Shown here piece by piece: positions 53,321 to 61,561 of a DNA stretch of 64,000 bases. Position 1 is the first letter of the stretch. Every line of letters starts with the position of its first letter. The stretch comes from Verrucomicrobiaceae bacterium (lineage in GTDB: Bacteria > Verrucomicrobiota > Verrucomicrobiia > Verrucomicrobiales > Verrucomicrobiaceae), in contig JAIXYN010000008.1 of the NCBI GenBank assembly GCA_027490195.1, positions 1 through 64,000 on the forward strand. Direction: 5' to 3'. Made by a program: the position numbers and the translations under genes. Under the pieces are notes generated by a model, which worked only from the letters and a program-made list of their open reading frames with translations, was not told the DNA's origin and did not search any database.

Positions 53321-54664
53321 ATGAAGACTCTCCATATCGCTTTTTTAAGCCTGCTTGCGGTTTCGAGCGCCGTTGCCAACGGGGGTGGTTATGCCACTAT
53401 CAGCAGCAAGACTGCTGGGCCGTTCCAGCCCATTGGCATCGATCAGGTCGAAATACTTTCGGAGCGTCTGAATATCGATTTGCACATCGAGTATGCGACC
53501 ATCCGTGTGGAATACCTGCTCCACAATCCGGGGAAGAAGGTCAAAATCGAGGCGGGCTTTCCCGTCTCCGAGACTCCACCCCAATATGTGATGCCGGGAA
53601 CTCCTGCGCCGGTCACCGATCCAAAGACCCGGCTTGCCACGGCTGTCACCGAAAAACTGCAAGGCTTTGAGGCCACGCTCGACGGCAAGCCGCTGGAGTT
53701 TGAACTGGTGCCTGACAAGCTCGACCTCAAGAACATCGGTCCCGCAGGAGCGGACCGGAGCGTCACCGGCTGGTACAAGGTGAAGTTCAATTTTGATGCG
53801 GGTCAGGCACGCAAGCTGAGCGTGACTTACAGGCAGAACTCACTCGGAAGATTCACCTACCTCTTTTCTGCGGCAGGAATGTGGCAGGGGCCGATTCGCG
53901 ACGGCCTAGTCATCGTCCGCCCAATGGGTCGTCCCAAGGCTGAGATCGCTTTCAATCATCCGAAACGTTTTGAATGGAAAGAGGATCATTGGGAATGGGC
54001 TTTTCACGATTTTGAGCCCACGCTGGAAGATGATTTGGAGCTCCAGGAGCCTTCGAAGACGTGGAAGCAGCATTTCGACACTCGTGAGGTCAACGCAGCG
54101 AACTCCAAGACCGGACTGGACGGATTCTATGTTGCCGAGGGTGGCGAATGGGTGGATGACCGTTTTCGCGCCAAGAAGTGGGAGGCACATCACAGCAGCT
54201 ATCAGATCAAAGCGAGCTCTGAACTGCCCGAAGAGAACGGCTTGAACTACAGGGCTGAAAACCTTCGTCAAAGGAATGAGGAACATGCCTGGGTCGAAGG
54301 CGTGCCTGGAGATGGGTTGGGCGAGTCACTTGTCATCACGCCCAACAAACCTGCGCGCATTCAACAGATAGGCATTGTGAACGGGTATGCCAGATCCGAT
54401 GAACTTTACGAAGCCAACGGGCGCGTGTCCGCGCTGGATGTCAGCGTCAATGGAGGCAAGCCGATTCGTGTGCTGATACCTGATGAACGCCTGAACTTCC
54501 GCATGTTTTACTTTGATCTACCCGCGTCCAAAGAGGTGGTGAAAAACATCAAGCTCACGGTCGCCGGAGTGTATCCTGGAGCCAAATTTCATGACACGGC
54601 CATCAGCCGCATCGTGCTGGTACAGCCGCTCGACAAAGCGCCCGGAGTCATACCGATTCGCTGA
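53321..54664 (+). CDS. Exported DUF4424-like protein with glycan-binding-like C-terminal domain, paralogue 2
   Basis: 447 aa from ATG 53321 (the frame from 53261 is too long), signal MKTLHIAFLSLLAVSSAVA. It is collinear with the preceding gene: NGGGYATISSKTAGPFQPIG, EILSERLNIDLHIEYA, VEYLLHNPGKKVKIEAGF, FNHPKRFEWKEDHWEWAFHD, AWVEGVPGDGLGESLVI and GIVNGYARSDELYEANGRV. Both carry the same two-part layout, so they arose by tandem duplication and have since diverged. It starts 64 bp after the first copy and 8 bp separate it from the fusion gene that follows, which suggests one transcript. Confidence 0.76.
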   Translation: MKTLHIAFLSLLAVSSAVANGGGYATISSKTAGPFQPIGIDQVEILSERLNIDLHIEYATIRVEYLLHNPGKKVKIEAGFPVSETPPQYVMPGTPAPVTDPKTRLATAVTEKLQGFEATLDGKPLEFELVPDKLDLKNIGPAGADRSVTGWYKVKFNFDAGQARKLSVTYRQNSLGRFTYLFSAAGMWQGPIRDGLVIVRPMGRPKAEIAFNHPKRFEWKEDHWEWAFHDFEPTLEDDLELQEPSKTWKQHFDTREVNAANSKTGLDGFYVAEGGEWVDDRFRAKKWEAHHSSYQIKASSELPEENGLNYRAENLRQRNEEHAWVEGVPGDGLGESLVITPNKPARIQQIGIVNGYARSDELYEANGRVSALDVSVNGGKPIRVLIPDERLNFRMFYFDLPASKEVVKNIKLTVAGVYPGAKFHDTAISRIVLVQPLDKAPGVIPIR

Positions 54665-54672
54665 CTTACGCC

Positions 54673-57090
54673 ATGAAAGCCGCATGGATCGTCTGCTTCC
54701 TCGCCAGCCAGGCCCTGGCGCAGACGCTGCCAGTTTATGTCGAAGAGTCGCATGCGGGTGCGTTTTACCATTTGGTGGAGACGCTGCCGCTGAGGGAGGC
54801 GCATACGCTGGTTTTGATTGATGCGCATTGTGATGCGAACGGGATGGCGAACTCGGATGAGATCCGCAAGGCGATCCGACGCGGGCCGACGGTGAAGCAG
54901 CGTGCGGAGATGCTGGCGGAGTGGAGGCGGATGGGGAAGATCCAATGCTACAACTGGATCGAGCCGCTGATGCCTGCACCGATTGCGGAGGTGATCTGGA
55001 TTCCTGCGGCGCGACTGAGCGAGGCGGAGCGGGCGGCGCTGGAAACGGATGCGCGTGAATATCTGGATGCGCATGAGGAAGCGCTGCCGAGGGAGGCGGG
55101 GGCGCTGGGGCCGCGGTATCGGGTGCTGAGCCTCGAAGGCTTTGCGCGTGAGGCGCAAGACTGGCCGGAGTCGAAGCCGGTGGTGGCGAGTGTGGATCTG
55201 GATTATTTCGCGAAGAGTGCGGATGCTGATCTGGCTCCGCAGATGGAGGGGCTCATGGGTTTACTGCTGCGCATGCGTGCGCTGCGCGGATTGAGCTTTG
55301 CGATTTCATCGCCGTATCTGCGAGATGCAGCGCAGGCAGAGCGGCTGACGACGCTGGCGCTGGATGCGGCGTGGCGGATTCCGAATGCGGAGGTGCATTT
55401 TGATCCGTTTGCGAAGACGGGGCCGGATCGCTCGCTGATGGCGCGGCTGCTGGAGAGGCAGGGGAAAAGATTGCCGGCGTTTGATGTGACGAAAGCTGGA
55501 CCGGAGCTGCGCAGCGTGCTGCTGGAGCACTGGCGGCACCCGCAAGCGGAGGAACTGCTGGCGGAGTGGGCGGGAGCGCCGTTTCAGCACCGGATTGACG
55601 TACCGGGAAAGCTGAGAGCGCCAAGCGGCACGTGGGAGCTGGATTTCAATCCCAAGGCCAGCCTGGAACTGGTGCCGCCGCCGACGGGTTCGAAGGTGCG
55701 CTGGTGGGCCCTGGAAGCGGCGGAATCGAGCTACCGGATCAGTGATGCGAATCTGGGATTTGCCGTGCAGGCTCCGCGCTGGATCTGGCGGAAGCGGCGG
55801 CTTTTGGCGGAAGGTCCTGCATTAGGAAGTCTGACTGTGGAACAGCTCACGCGCGGCGCTGATTGCGGGACGTTTGAGGTTTATGCGGAGATCATCCGGG
55901 ATGGTGAAAGCACGCGCACGCCCGCAGAGATCGTCCGCCTGAGCCAAGCGGGGACGACGGGTGTGCGGGCAGAGTGGAGCAGGCAGTTTGGGCTTCCCTA
56001 TGTGTTTGATTCACGCCTGCTGATGCGCGGCACGCAGACAGGAGCGGAGGCCCGGTATGGGGCTGACTGTGCGAACTTCATCACGGCGGCGCTGCGGGCA
56101 GAGGGGTGGCTGCTGCCGTGGGGCAGTCCGAATGATGTGAAGCCGCTTCTGACGCGCTGCGATTCACCGGAGACGCCGCTGCTGCTGCATTTTGGGTCGC
56201 ATCTGGCGGCGTTGTGGGAGGACCGTCCTCCGCTGGGGAAGCTGGACGATTCGGACCTGTGTGTGCATCAACTGGAGGGGGTGCCGGAAATTCTTTCGTT
56301 TGGGAAGCTGCGTCAAAAACGTGCTGAGCCTGTGCTGATGACGATACGGGAACCGGAGGACGTGATACGCATCGCGATTTGCGGGGATTTGATGCTGGGA
56401 CGCAGCGTCGCTGATCGTGCGGATCCGCTGAAAAATGTGGCTCCGATTTTAAAGCGGGCGGATCTGGCGCTGGGAAATCTGGAATGCGTGATCGGCACGG
56501 TGCGGCCGCGAGATCGTCTGCAATTGATCGCGCCGCCGAAGTGTGTGGACTTGCTAGGGGAAGCAGGGCTGGATGGGGTGAGCGTGGAAAACAATCACGC
56601 GCTGGATTTGGGTGCGGGGGGCCGGGTGGCGACTCAAGCGGCGTTGCAGGCGGAAGGCATTGCACCCATCGGTTCGCAGGTGAAAATCTTTGAGGTGAAG
56701 GGCAAGCGCATGGCGGTGGTGGCTTTTGATGATTCGCGGGAGGATGGAGAAGTGCCGGAGCTGAATGTGAAGGCGGATTATGTCATCGCCCTGCCGCACT
56801 GGGGCAGAGAACACCGGACGACACCGACGGCGCGACAGCGCGAGGTGGCTGTGAAGCTCATGCAAGCCGGGGTGCATCTCATCGCGGGCAGTGGTCCACA
56901 TGCCCTGCAGCCGCTGGAGCACACGTATGCGGGCAGCGTGGCCTTTTCACTGGGCAATGCTGTTTTTGACGGCCCCGGGCCGGATGCGGAGTGGGACCGG
57001 GGCGCGGTGCTGGAGGTGACGCTGGACGCTCAAACCTGCCGGGCGGTGAGAATGCGCCTGATCGAGGTGCGATCGCTTCCGGCAGAATGA
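54673..57090 (+). CDS. Exported fusion: UPF0489-like + NlpC/P60-like + CapA-type domains
   Basis: 805 aa with signal peptide MKAAWIVCFLASQALA. Domain 1 (about 18-300) looks like UPF0489 (arginase-like): LPVYVEESHAGAFYHLVE, IDAHCD (50-54) and SVDLDYF (173-179). Domain 2 (about 430-545) has a possible NlpC/P60-like cysteine-peptidase site: GADCAN with Cys466, and LLHFGSHLAALW with His506/His510. Domain 3 (about 565-790) is CapA/metallophosphatase-like: ICGDLMLGRS (Asp572), NLEC (602-605), ENNHALDLG (639-647), PHWGREH (708-714) and GSGPHALQPLE. CapA proteins are tied to poly-gamma-glutamate synthesis, but here the combination with a peptidase-like domain suggests processing of an exported peptide or gamma-glutamyl polymer. 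The domain assignments are from motifs only; the fusion itself is directly visible in one uninterrupted frame. Confidence 0.75.
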   Translation: MKAAWIVCFLASQALAQTLPVYVEESHAGAFYHLVETLPLREAHTLVLIDAHCDANGMANSDEIRKAIRRGPTVKQRAEMLAEWRRMGKIQCYNWIEPLMPAPIAEVIWIPAARLSEAERAALETDAREYLDAHEEALPREAGALGPRYRVLSLEGFAREAQDWPESKPVVASVDLDYFAKSADADLAPQMEGLMGLLLRMRALRGLSFAISSPYLRDAAQAERLTTLALDAAWRIPNAEVHFDPFAKTGPDRSLMARLLERQGKRLPAFDVTKAGPELRSVLLEHWRHPQAEELLAEWAGAPFQHRIDVPGKLRAPSGTWELDFNPKASLELVPPPTGSKVRWWALEAAESSYRISDANLGFAVQAPRWIWRKRRLLAEGPALGSLTVEQLTRGADCGTFEVYAEIIRDGESTRTPAEIVRLSQAGTTGVRAEWSRQFGLPYVFDSRLLMRGTQTGAEARYGADCANFITAALRAEGWLLPWGSPNDVKPLLTRCDSPETPLLLHFGSHLAALWEDRPPLGKLDDSDLCVHQLEGVPEILSFGKLRQKRAEPVLMTIREPEDVIRIAICGDLMLGRSVADRADPLKNVAPILKRADLALGNLECVIGTVRPRDRLQLIAPPKCVDLLGEAGLDGVSVENNHALDLGAGGRVATQAALQAEGIAPIGSQVKIFEVKGKRMAVVAFDDSREDGEVPELNVKADYVIALPHWGREHRTTPTARQREVAVKLMQAGVHLIAGSGPHALQPLEHTYAGSVAFSLGNAVFDGPGPDAEWDRGAVLEVTLDAQTCRAVRMRLIEVRSLPAE

Positions 57091-57150
57091 TATGTGACGA
57101 AACTCCGGCTTGGCGTGGGGCGTTCTTTGTGAAAGCTTGGCCGTCTGCCT

Positions 57151-58260
57151 ATGAAATTGAGCCTCATCTGTTTGTTTGCCCTCGCCGCTGTGTCTTTGCA
57201 GGCGGCGGAGGATTTGTCGAAACCCATCGAAGCTCTGCGTGCGGTGGGCAAAGAGGGCCAGGGAAATGAGGCGGCGGGGAAGGCGTGGCAGGAGATTGTG
57301 AAGGCGGATGCGGCCACTTTGCCGGAGGTGCTGAAGGGCATGAACGGGGCGAATCCGCTGGCGGAAAACTGGCTACGTGCGGCGGTGGGCGTGATCGCGG
57401 ATGAGGCGCTGAAGGCGAAGAAGCTGCCGGTGCCTACGCTGGTGACGTTTTTGAAGAACACGCAAAACAGCCCCGGAGCGCGGGTGGTGGCGTTTGATCT
57501 GATCCACCGGGCGGACGAGAAACTGGCGGAGGAACTGACGCCGACGCTGCTGGAGGACCCGAGCTCGGACTTGAGAAGGCATCCGGTGGCGAAGCTGATT
57601 GAGGCGGGTGACGCGGCGCTGGAGAAGAAGGACAATGCAGCGGCGATCGTGACTTATGGAAAGGGATTGGGCGGGGCGCGGGATGAGGACCAGATCAAGG
57701 TGCTGGCGAAGAAGCTGCGGGATCTGGGCCAGAAGGTGGACCTACCGAAGCATTTTGGATTTTTGATGAGCTGGAAGATGATCGCGCCGTTCAGCAATGC
57801 GGATCGCGCTGGGTTCGATACGGTGTATCCGCCAGAGAAAGAGCTGAAGTTTGATGCGGTCTATGAAGGCAAGACGAAGGAAGCCAAGTGGCTGGACTTC
57901 ACGAGCACGGAAGAGTACGGCAAAATCGACTTCAACAAGCCCTTTGGCATGGAGAAGAGCGTGGTGGGCTATGCGGCGACAGATTTTTTCAGCACTGAGG
58001 ATCGTCCGGCGGAGATCCGCATCGGCTGCAAAGATGGCTGGAAAGTGTGGCTAAACGGCGAGCTGCTGTTTGCGCGTGATGAGTACCACCGCGGTGCGAA
58101 GTTGGACCAGTACAAGCTGCCCTGCCAGCTCAAGAAGGGGAAGAACACGATCCTGGTGAAATGCTGCCAGAATGAGCAGACGGAGCAGTGGACGGTGGAG
58201 TGGGAGTTCCAACTGCGCATTTGTGATGCGACAGGGACGGCGATCCTAGCGGCGAAGTAA
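57151..58260 (+). CDS. Exported hypothetical protein with jelly-roll-like C-terminal segment
   Basis: 369 aa, signal peptide MKLSLICLFALAAVSLQAA. The N-terminal 190 residues are helical and Ala/Lys/Leu-rich (TPR- or HEAT-like appearance, for example GDAALEKKDNAAAIVTYGKG). The C-terminal half ends in GCKDGWKVWLNGELLFARDEYHRG and LKKGKNTILVKCCQNE, the PA14/galactose-binding-like jelly-roll segment found in many planctomycete and verrucomicrobial secreted proteins. No catalytic motif is seen. The downstream PQQ propeller starts 15 bp after the stop, so the pair is probably co-transcribed. A role at the cell surface or in extracellular binding is inferred. Confidence 0.7.
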   Translation: MKLSLICLFALAAVSLQAAEDLSKPIEALRAVGKEGQGNEAAGKAWQEIVKADAATLPEVLKGMNGANPLAENWLRAAVGVIADEALKAKKLPVPTLVTFLKNTQNSPGARVVAFDLIHRADEKLAEELTPTLLEDPSSDLRRHPVAKLIEAGDAALEKKDNAAAIVTYGKGLGGARDEDQIKVLAKKLRDLGQKVDLPKHFGFLMSWKMIAPFSNADRAGFDTVYPPEKELKFDAVYEGKTKEAKWLDFTSTEEYGKIDFNKPFGMEKSVVGYAATDFFSTEDRPAEIRIGCKDGWKVWLNGELLFARDEYHRGAKLDQYKLPCQLKKGKNTILVKCCQNEQTEQWTVEWEFQLRICDATGTAILAAK

Positions 58261-58275
58261 TTTTTAACCTCGATA

Positions 58276-59448
58276 ATGACCATGAAGACGATTTCGATGT
58301 GTTTGATGATGTGCCTCGCAACGAGCGTGGTGCGAGCCGACTGGCTGCAATTTCGCGGACCGAATGCGACGGCGGTTTCCACGGAGGCGAAGGCACCGGG
58401 GGATGACCTGAAGGTGGCGTGGACGGCGGATCTGCCGGGACGTGGGCTTTCGGCACCGATTGTGGTGGGAGACCGAATCTTTGTGACGTGCTCCAGCGGA
58501 CCGGGGCAGGAGACGCTGCATGTGTTTTGCTTCAATGCGGCGGATGGCACGAAGCGCTGGGAGCGCGCGATGCGCTCGACAGGACGCACGATGACGCACA
58601 ACAAGACGTGCGTGGCGGCGAATACGCCGTGCAGTGATGGGGACCGGGTGTTTGCGCTGTTTTCATCGAACGACCTGTTTGCCTTTGATCTCGACGGGAA
58701 TCTGCTGTGGCTGCGTGGGCTGACGTTTGATTATGCGAATGCGAGCAACAGCCTGGGGATGTCGCAGTCGCCGGTGGTACTGGATGGGACGCTGGTGGTG
58801 CAGAGCGAGAATGACAGCGAGTCCTTCGCAGCAGGCCTGGATGTGGCGACCGGCCGCAACAAGTGGAAGCTGGAGCGCCCGAAGGCGGCAAACTGGTCGA
58901 GCGCGACGGTGTGGAAGAACACGGTGGCCCTGCAGTCGAGCAAGGGCATCCTGGCGGTGGACCCAACGACGGGAAAGACGGTGTGGGATTACAGCGATGG
59001 GGCGAGCACGATCCCTTCGAGCGTGGGCTCAGGCGAGACGCTGTATGCGGTGTCTCATGGCATTACGGCGCTGGCCCCAGAGAAGGGCTCAGTGACGCAG
59101 CTGTGGCGCAATGAGAAGCTGAATCCGGGCACGGCGAGTCCGCTGGTGCTGGGTGATTCCATCTATGTGGTGAATGGCGCGGGCGTGCTGATCAAAGCGA
59201 GCGTCAAGAATGGTGATGAGGCGTGGAAGCTGCGCATGAAGGGCCCGTTCAGCGGCTCCCCGGTGGCTGCTGGCAAGCGGATCTACACCGTGAATGAGCG
59301 TGGTATTTTTCAGGTGATTGATCCGGAAGCGCCTGAGGGCAAGGTGGTGAAGGAGATTGAACTGAAGGAAACTGTGCTGACGACTCCGGCGGTTTCTGGC
59401 GGAGCGATCTATGTGCGCAGTGACGCGAAACTTTGGAAGCTGCAATAA
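58276..59448 (+). CDS. Exported PQQ-type beta-propeller protein, second in the window
   Basis: 390 aa. Two neighbouring start ATGs (58276, 58282) both give a short signal sequence (MTMKTISMCLMMCLATSVVRA). WLQFRGPNATAVSTEAKAPG is the opening motif also found in the gene at 50562. Blades such as CFNAADGTKRWERAM, AFDLDGNLLWLRGL, GLDVATGRNKWKLERP and AVDPTTGKTVWDY show the PQQ-repeat W-docking pattern. It is coupled to the TVP38-type gene by an overlapping TAATG (59446-59450). Function is unknown; no PQQ-dehydrogenase catalytic pattern is evident. Confidence 0.83.
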   Translation: MTMKTISMCLMMCLATSVVRADWLQFRGPNATAVSTEAKAPGDDLKVAWTADLPGRGLSAPIVVGDRIFVTCSSGPGQETLHVFCFNAADGTKRWERAMRSTGRTMTHNKTCVAANTPCSDGDRVFALFSSNDLFAFDLDGNLLWLRGLTFDYANASNSLGMSQSPVVLDGTLVVQSENDSESFAAGLDVATGRNKWKLERPKAANWSSATVWKNTVALQSSKGILAVDPTTGKTVWDYSDGASTIPSSVGSGETLYAVSHGITALAPEKGSVTQLWRNEKLNPGTASPLVLGDSIYVVNGAGVLIKASVKNGDEAWKLRMKGPFSGSPVAAGKRIYTVNERGIFQVIDPEAPEGKVVKEIELKETVLTTPAVSGGAIYVRSDAKLWKLQ

Positions 59449-60185
59449 TGGCGACCACGGACGAGCCTGCGGCAGAGCCTGAAGAGCTGGATGTCTCCAT
59501 CACGAGCGAGGTGGAGCAGGAGACCTCACGTGCGCTGGGGAAGGAAACGCGTCAGGTGCTGTTTGCGGTGCTGCTGGTGGCGGCGTTCATGACGGTGGTG
59601 CATTTCACGCCGCTGAAAGAATGGCTCACGGACGTCAAGCGCTGGAAAGACCTCGTGCGTGAGTTTGGCTGGGGGGCGCATGCGATCTTCATGGGCGCGT
59701 GCGCCGGAGCGGTGATGCTCGGCGTGCCGCGGCTGCCGATGTGCGCGGCCGCAGGCCTGGTGTTTGGCTTTGGTGAAGGACTGGTGCTCTCGCTGGTGGC
59801 CTCGACGCTGGGGTCGTATGGAGCGTTTGTGCTGTCACGTCATGGGTTCCGTAGAGCAGTTGAATCGCGAGCGGAGAAATGGCCGTGGCTCAAAAAATTG
59901 CTGAAAAAGCCATCTGTCTTGCGGGTGTTCTGGGTACGGCAGCTCATGGTGCCGGGACTGGTCTTGAACGTGCTGCTGGGCATGACACCAGTGAAGCACA
60001 CGCGTTTTCTGCTGGGAACGCTGCTGGGCTACCTGCCGCTGAACGTGGCCTTCAGCCTCGTGGGCAGCGGATTGGGCAAAGGCAGCCTCGCGACGACGTT
60101 CACTCAACTGCTTGCAGCCATGGCAGTAATCAACATCGCTGCGTGGCTGGTGTATCGGGTGATGAAGAAGCAGAAGAACGGCTGA
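59448..60185 (+). CDS. TVP38/TMEM64 (DedA-like) membrane protein
   Basis: 245 aa from ATG 59448. The longer frame from 59433 starts inside the PQQ gene and is rejected; the chosen start overlaps its stop as TAATG. A charged N-tail precedes a first span (VLFAVLLVAAFMTVVHF). The SNARE-assoc/TVP38 core follows: an AIFMGACAGAVMLGVPRLPM re-entrant segment, AAGLVFGFGEGLVLSLVAST, an RQLMVPGLVLNVLLGMT span, and the final helix AAMAVINIAAWLVYRVMKK. The family functions in the inner membrane, possibly in lipid scrambling or envelope homeostasis. Translation is likely coupled to the PQQ propeller. Confidence 0.85.
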   Translation: MATTDEPAAEPEELDVSITSEVEQETSRALGKETRQVLFAVLLVAAFMTVVHFTPLKEWLTDVKRWKDLVREFGWGAHAIFMGACAGAVMLGVPRLPMCAAAGLVFGFGEGLVLSLVASTLGSYGAFVLSRHGFRRAVESRAEKWPWLKKLLKKPSVLRVFWVRQLMVPGLVLNVLLGMTPVKHTRFLLGTLLGYLPLNVAFSLVGSGLGKGSLATTFTQLLAAMAVINIAAWLVYRVMKKQKNG

Positions 60186-60599
60186 GTTGCTGATGACGAA
60201 ACGCTCTTCGGCGTCATGGTGACTGGCGGCTTTTTGAAACGAGGCCGCCTGCCCTTTGACACCACCTGTCCAGGCCCTAGCCTAGCCGGCCCGGCCATGC
60301 ATTGAGCATGCGCGACACCCGGCGCAGAGGTCACAACTGACCGAATGCGGATTCTCCAGACACTTGGGGCAATGGACGCAAAGCATGCAGAACGGACGCT
60401 GCGTGCTTGTCGCGCCGGAAGCGCAGGGAAGTCTTTTGGCTGCACTATTAGAGACAGAACACGCCCTCGACGAGCGTGACTGGATGGGTTCCAAAACATC
60501 AGTTTTCATGAGTGCGAGAATGAGCGAGCGCATGCTTCGAGCGGAACCGAAAAGCGCGCTATTGGCAGACCTGCCAATACGAGAACTTTTTTCCCCGCG
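60186..60599. other. Intergenic region upstream of the FHA-LuxR gene
   Basis: About 414 bp. A 6-bp stem ATGACG (60193-60198)/CGTCAT (60212-60217) follows the TVP38-type stop and may act as a terminator. The minus strand carries a short Cys-rich ORF at 60282-60386. The 92-codon plus-strand frame here and the longer minus frames look like shadows. The promoter of the FHA-LuxR gene should lie here but was not identified. Confidence 0.4.
60282..60386 (-). CDS. Candidate 34-aa Cys-rich microprotein
   Basis: ATG 60384-60386, TAG 60282-60284. It encodes seven Cys in 34 residues, with spacing C-x2-C-x2-C-x7-C-x2-C-x2-C-x2-C (MLCVHCPKC then CDLCAGCRAC). The spacing is reminiscent of zinc-ribbon or iron-sulfur ligands. 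No ribosome-binding sequence is visible, and it may be a chance frame. Confidence 0.25.
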   Translation of the reverse strand: MLCVHCPKCLENPHSVSCDLCAGCRACSMHGRAG

Positions 60600-61514
60600 T
60601 TGCACATCGCCTACTTCTGCGCAAAATCCGGCATGCCAGTGAATGCCGGGACGAAGGACCAACCAGCCTTTTTGAAGTGGAGCGGAGGCGTGCACACGCT
60701 CGTCGGCCCCTGCTTCATTGGTCGTCGTTCGGACAACGACATTCCCATCAACAACGTGCAGGCTTCACGGCGCCACGCGGTGCTGATGAATTTAAACGAC
60801 GACTGGTGGCTCAATGACCTGGGCAGCCGCAATGGCGTCCTCGTCAATGGCCTGCGTCTTAACAGTGCGCGCCGCCTACGGAACGGAGATGAAATACGCA
60901 TCGCCAATCAACGGCTCATCTTCTGCCATACGACGCAGCCAGCGCCGCACCACAGCTCCATCATGGGCAAGATCACGGAGCTTGCGCCTCAGACCCTGAG
61001 CGATGCGCCGCTGGCCTCGGCTGCATGTGAACTCCTCATCGTCACGGAGCAGGGAGAAATTCTCGAAGGTGACAAAGCCGCCCACTGGTTTTTTGGCAAA
61101 TCTTTGGAGCGCGCGCCCGGTGCCCCGCATTATTTTCTGCCGCCAACGGTCCGCCAATGGCTGCAGCAGCTTGCCGTCGAAAATGAGAATATTTTTACTC
61201 CGCTGGAAATGGAGCAGGGAGGGCATCGGATCGTGCTCTCGCTCGCCCGTTGCAAGGATAACCGCTTCTACCTGTTGGGCCGCGTGGAATCCTTGGAGGT
61301 TTCCATCGAACGGCTACAGAGCCTCGGCCTGACGGAGCGAGAGGCTGAAGTCATGCACTGGGTGTGCGAGGGGAAGAACAACCCTGAAATCGCGCAGATT
61401 CTCGATGTGACGCTGCACACGGTGAACAGGCACAACGAGCACATCTTTAAAAAGCTCGCGGTGGACAACCGGCACAAGGCCATCAAAACCGTGAAAGAGC
61501 GCCTGGGGGTGTGA
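60600..61514 (+). CDS. FHA domain-LuxR-type response regulator-like transcription factor
   Basis: 304 aa if started at TTG 60600, or 293 aa from the ATG at 60633. I prefer the longer form only weakly. The N-terminal half holds an FHA domain (about 30-110): CFIGRRSDNDIPI, SRRHAVL, NDLGSRNGVLVNG and LRNGDEIRI, which should bind phosphothreonine. The C-terminal 65 residues are a GerE/LuxR HTH: LTEREAEVMHWVCEGKNNPE, then IAQILDVTLHTVNRHNEHIFKKL. The middle (about 120-225) has no named domain. It would link Ser/Thr kinase signalling to transcription; no kinase is in the window. The stop codon sits inside a strong palindrome (61507-61542). Confidence 0.85.
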   Translation: MHIAYFCAKSGMPVNAGTKDQPAFLKWSGGVHTLVGPCFIGRRSDNDIPINNVQASRRHAVLMNLNDDWWLNDLGSRNGVLVNGLRLNSARRLRNGDEIRIANQRLIFCHTTQPAPHHSSIMGKITELAPQTLSDAPLASAACELLIVTEQGEILEGDKAAHWFFGKSLERAPGAPHYFLPPTVRQWLQQLAVENENIFTPLEMEQGGHRIVLSLARCKDNRFYLLGRVESLEVSIERLQSLGLTEREAEVMHWVCEGKNNPEIAQILDVTLHTVNRHNEHIFKKLAVDNRHKAIKTVKERLGV

Positions 61515-61542
61515 AACGAATCCTTTGATTCGCTTCACACCC
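61507..61542. terminator. Strong palindrome at the convergent FHA-LuxR/DUF1080 junction
   Basis: The arms GGGTGTGAA-A-CGAATC (61507-61522) and GATTCG-C-TTCACACCC (61527-61542) form a 16-bp stem with one A/C mismatch and a CTTT loop. It includes the TGA stop of the upstream gene (61512-61514) and lies 20 bp from the 3' end of the minus-strand DUF1080 gene, so it can serve as a bidirectional terminator. No T-tract follows. Confidence 0.65.
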
Positions 61543-61561
61543 ACGAAAGCGGGCAATTGTG

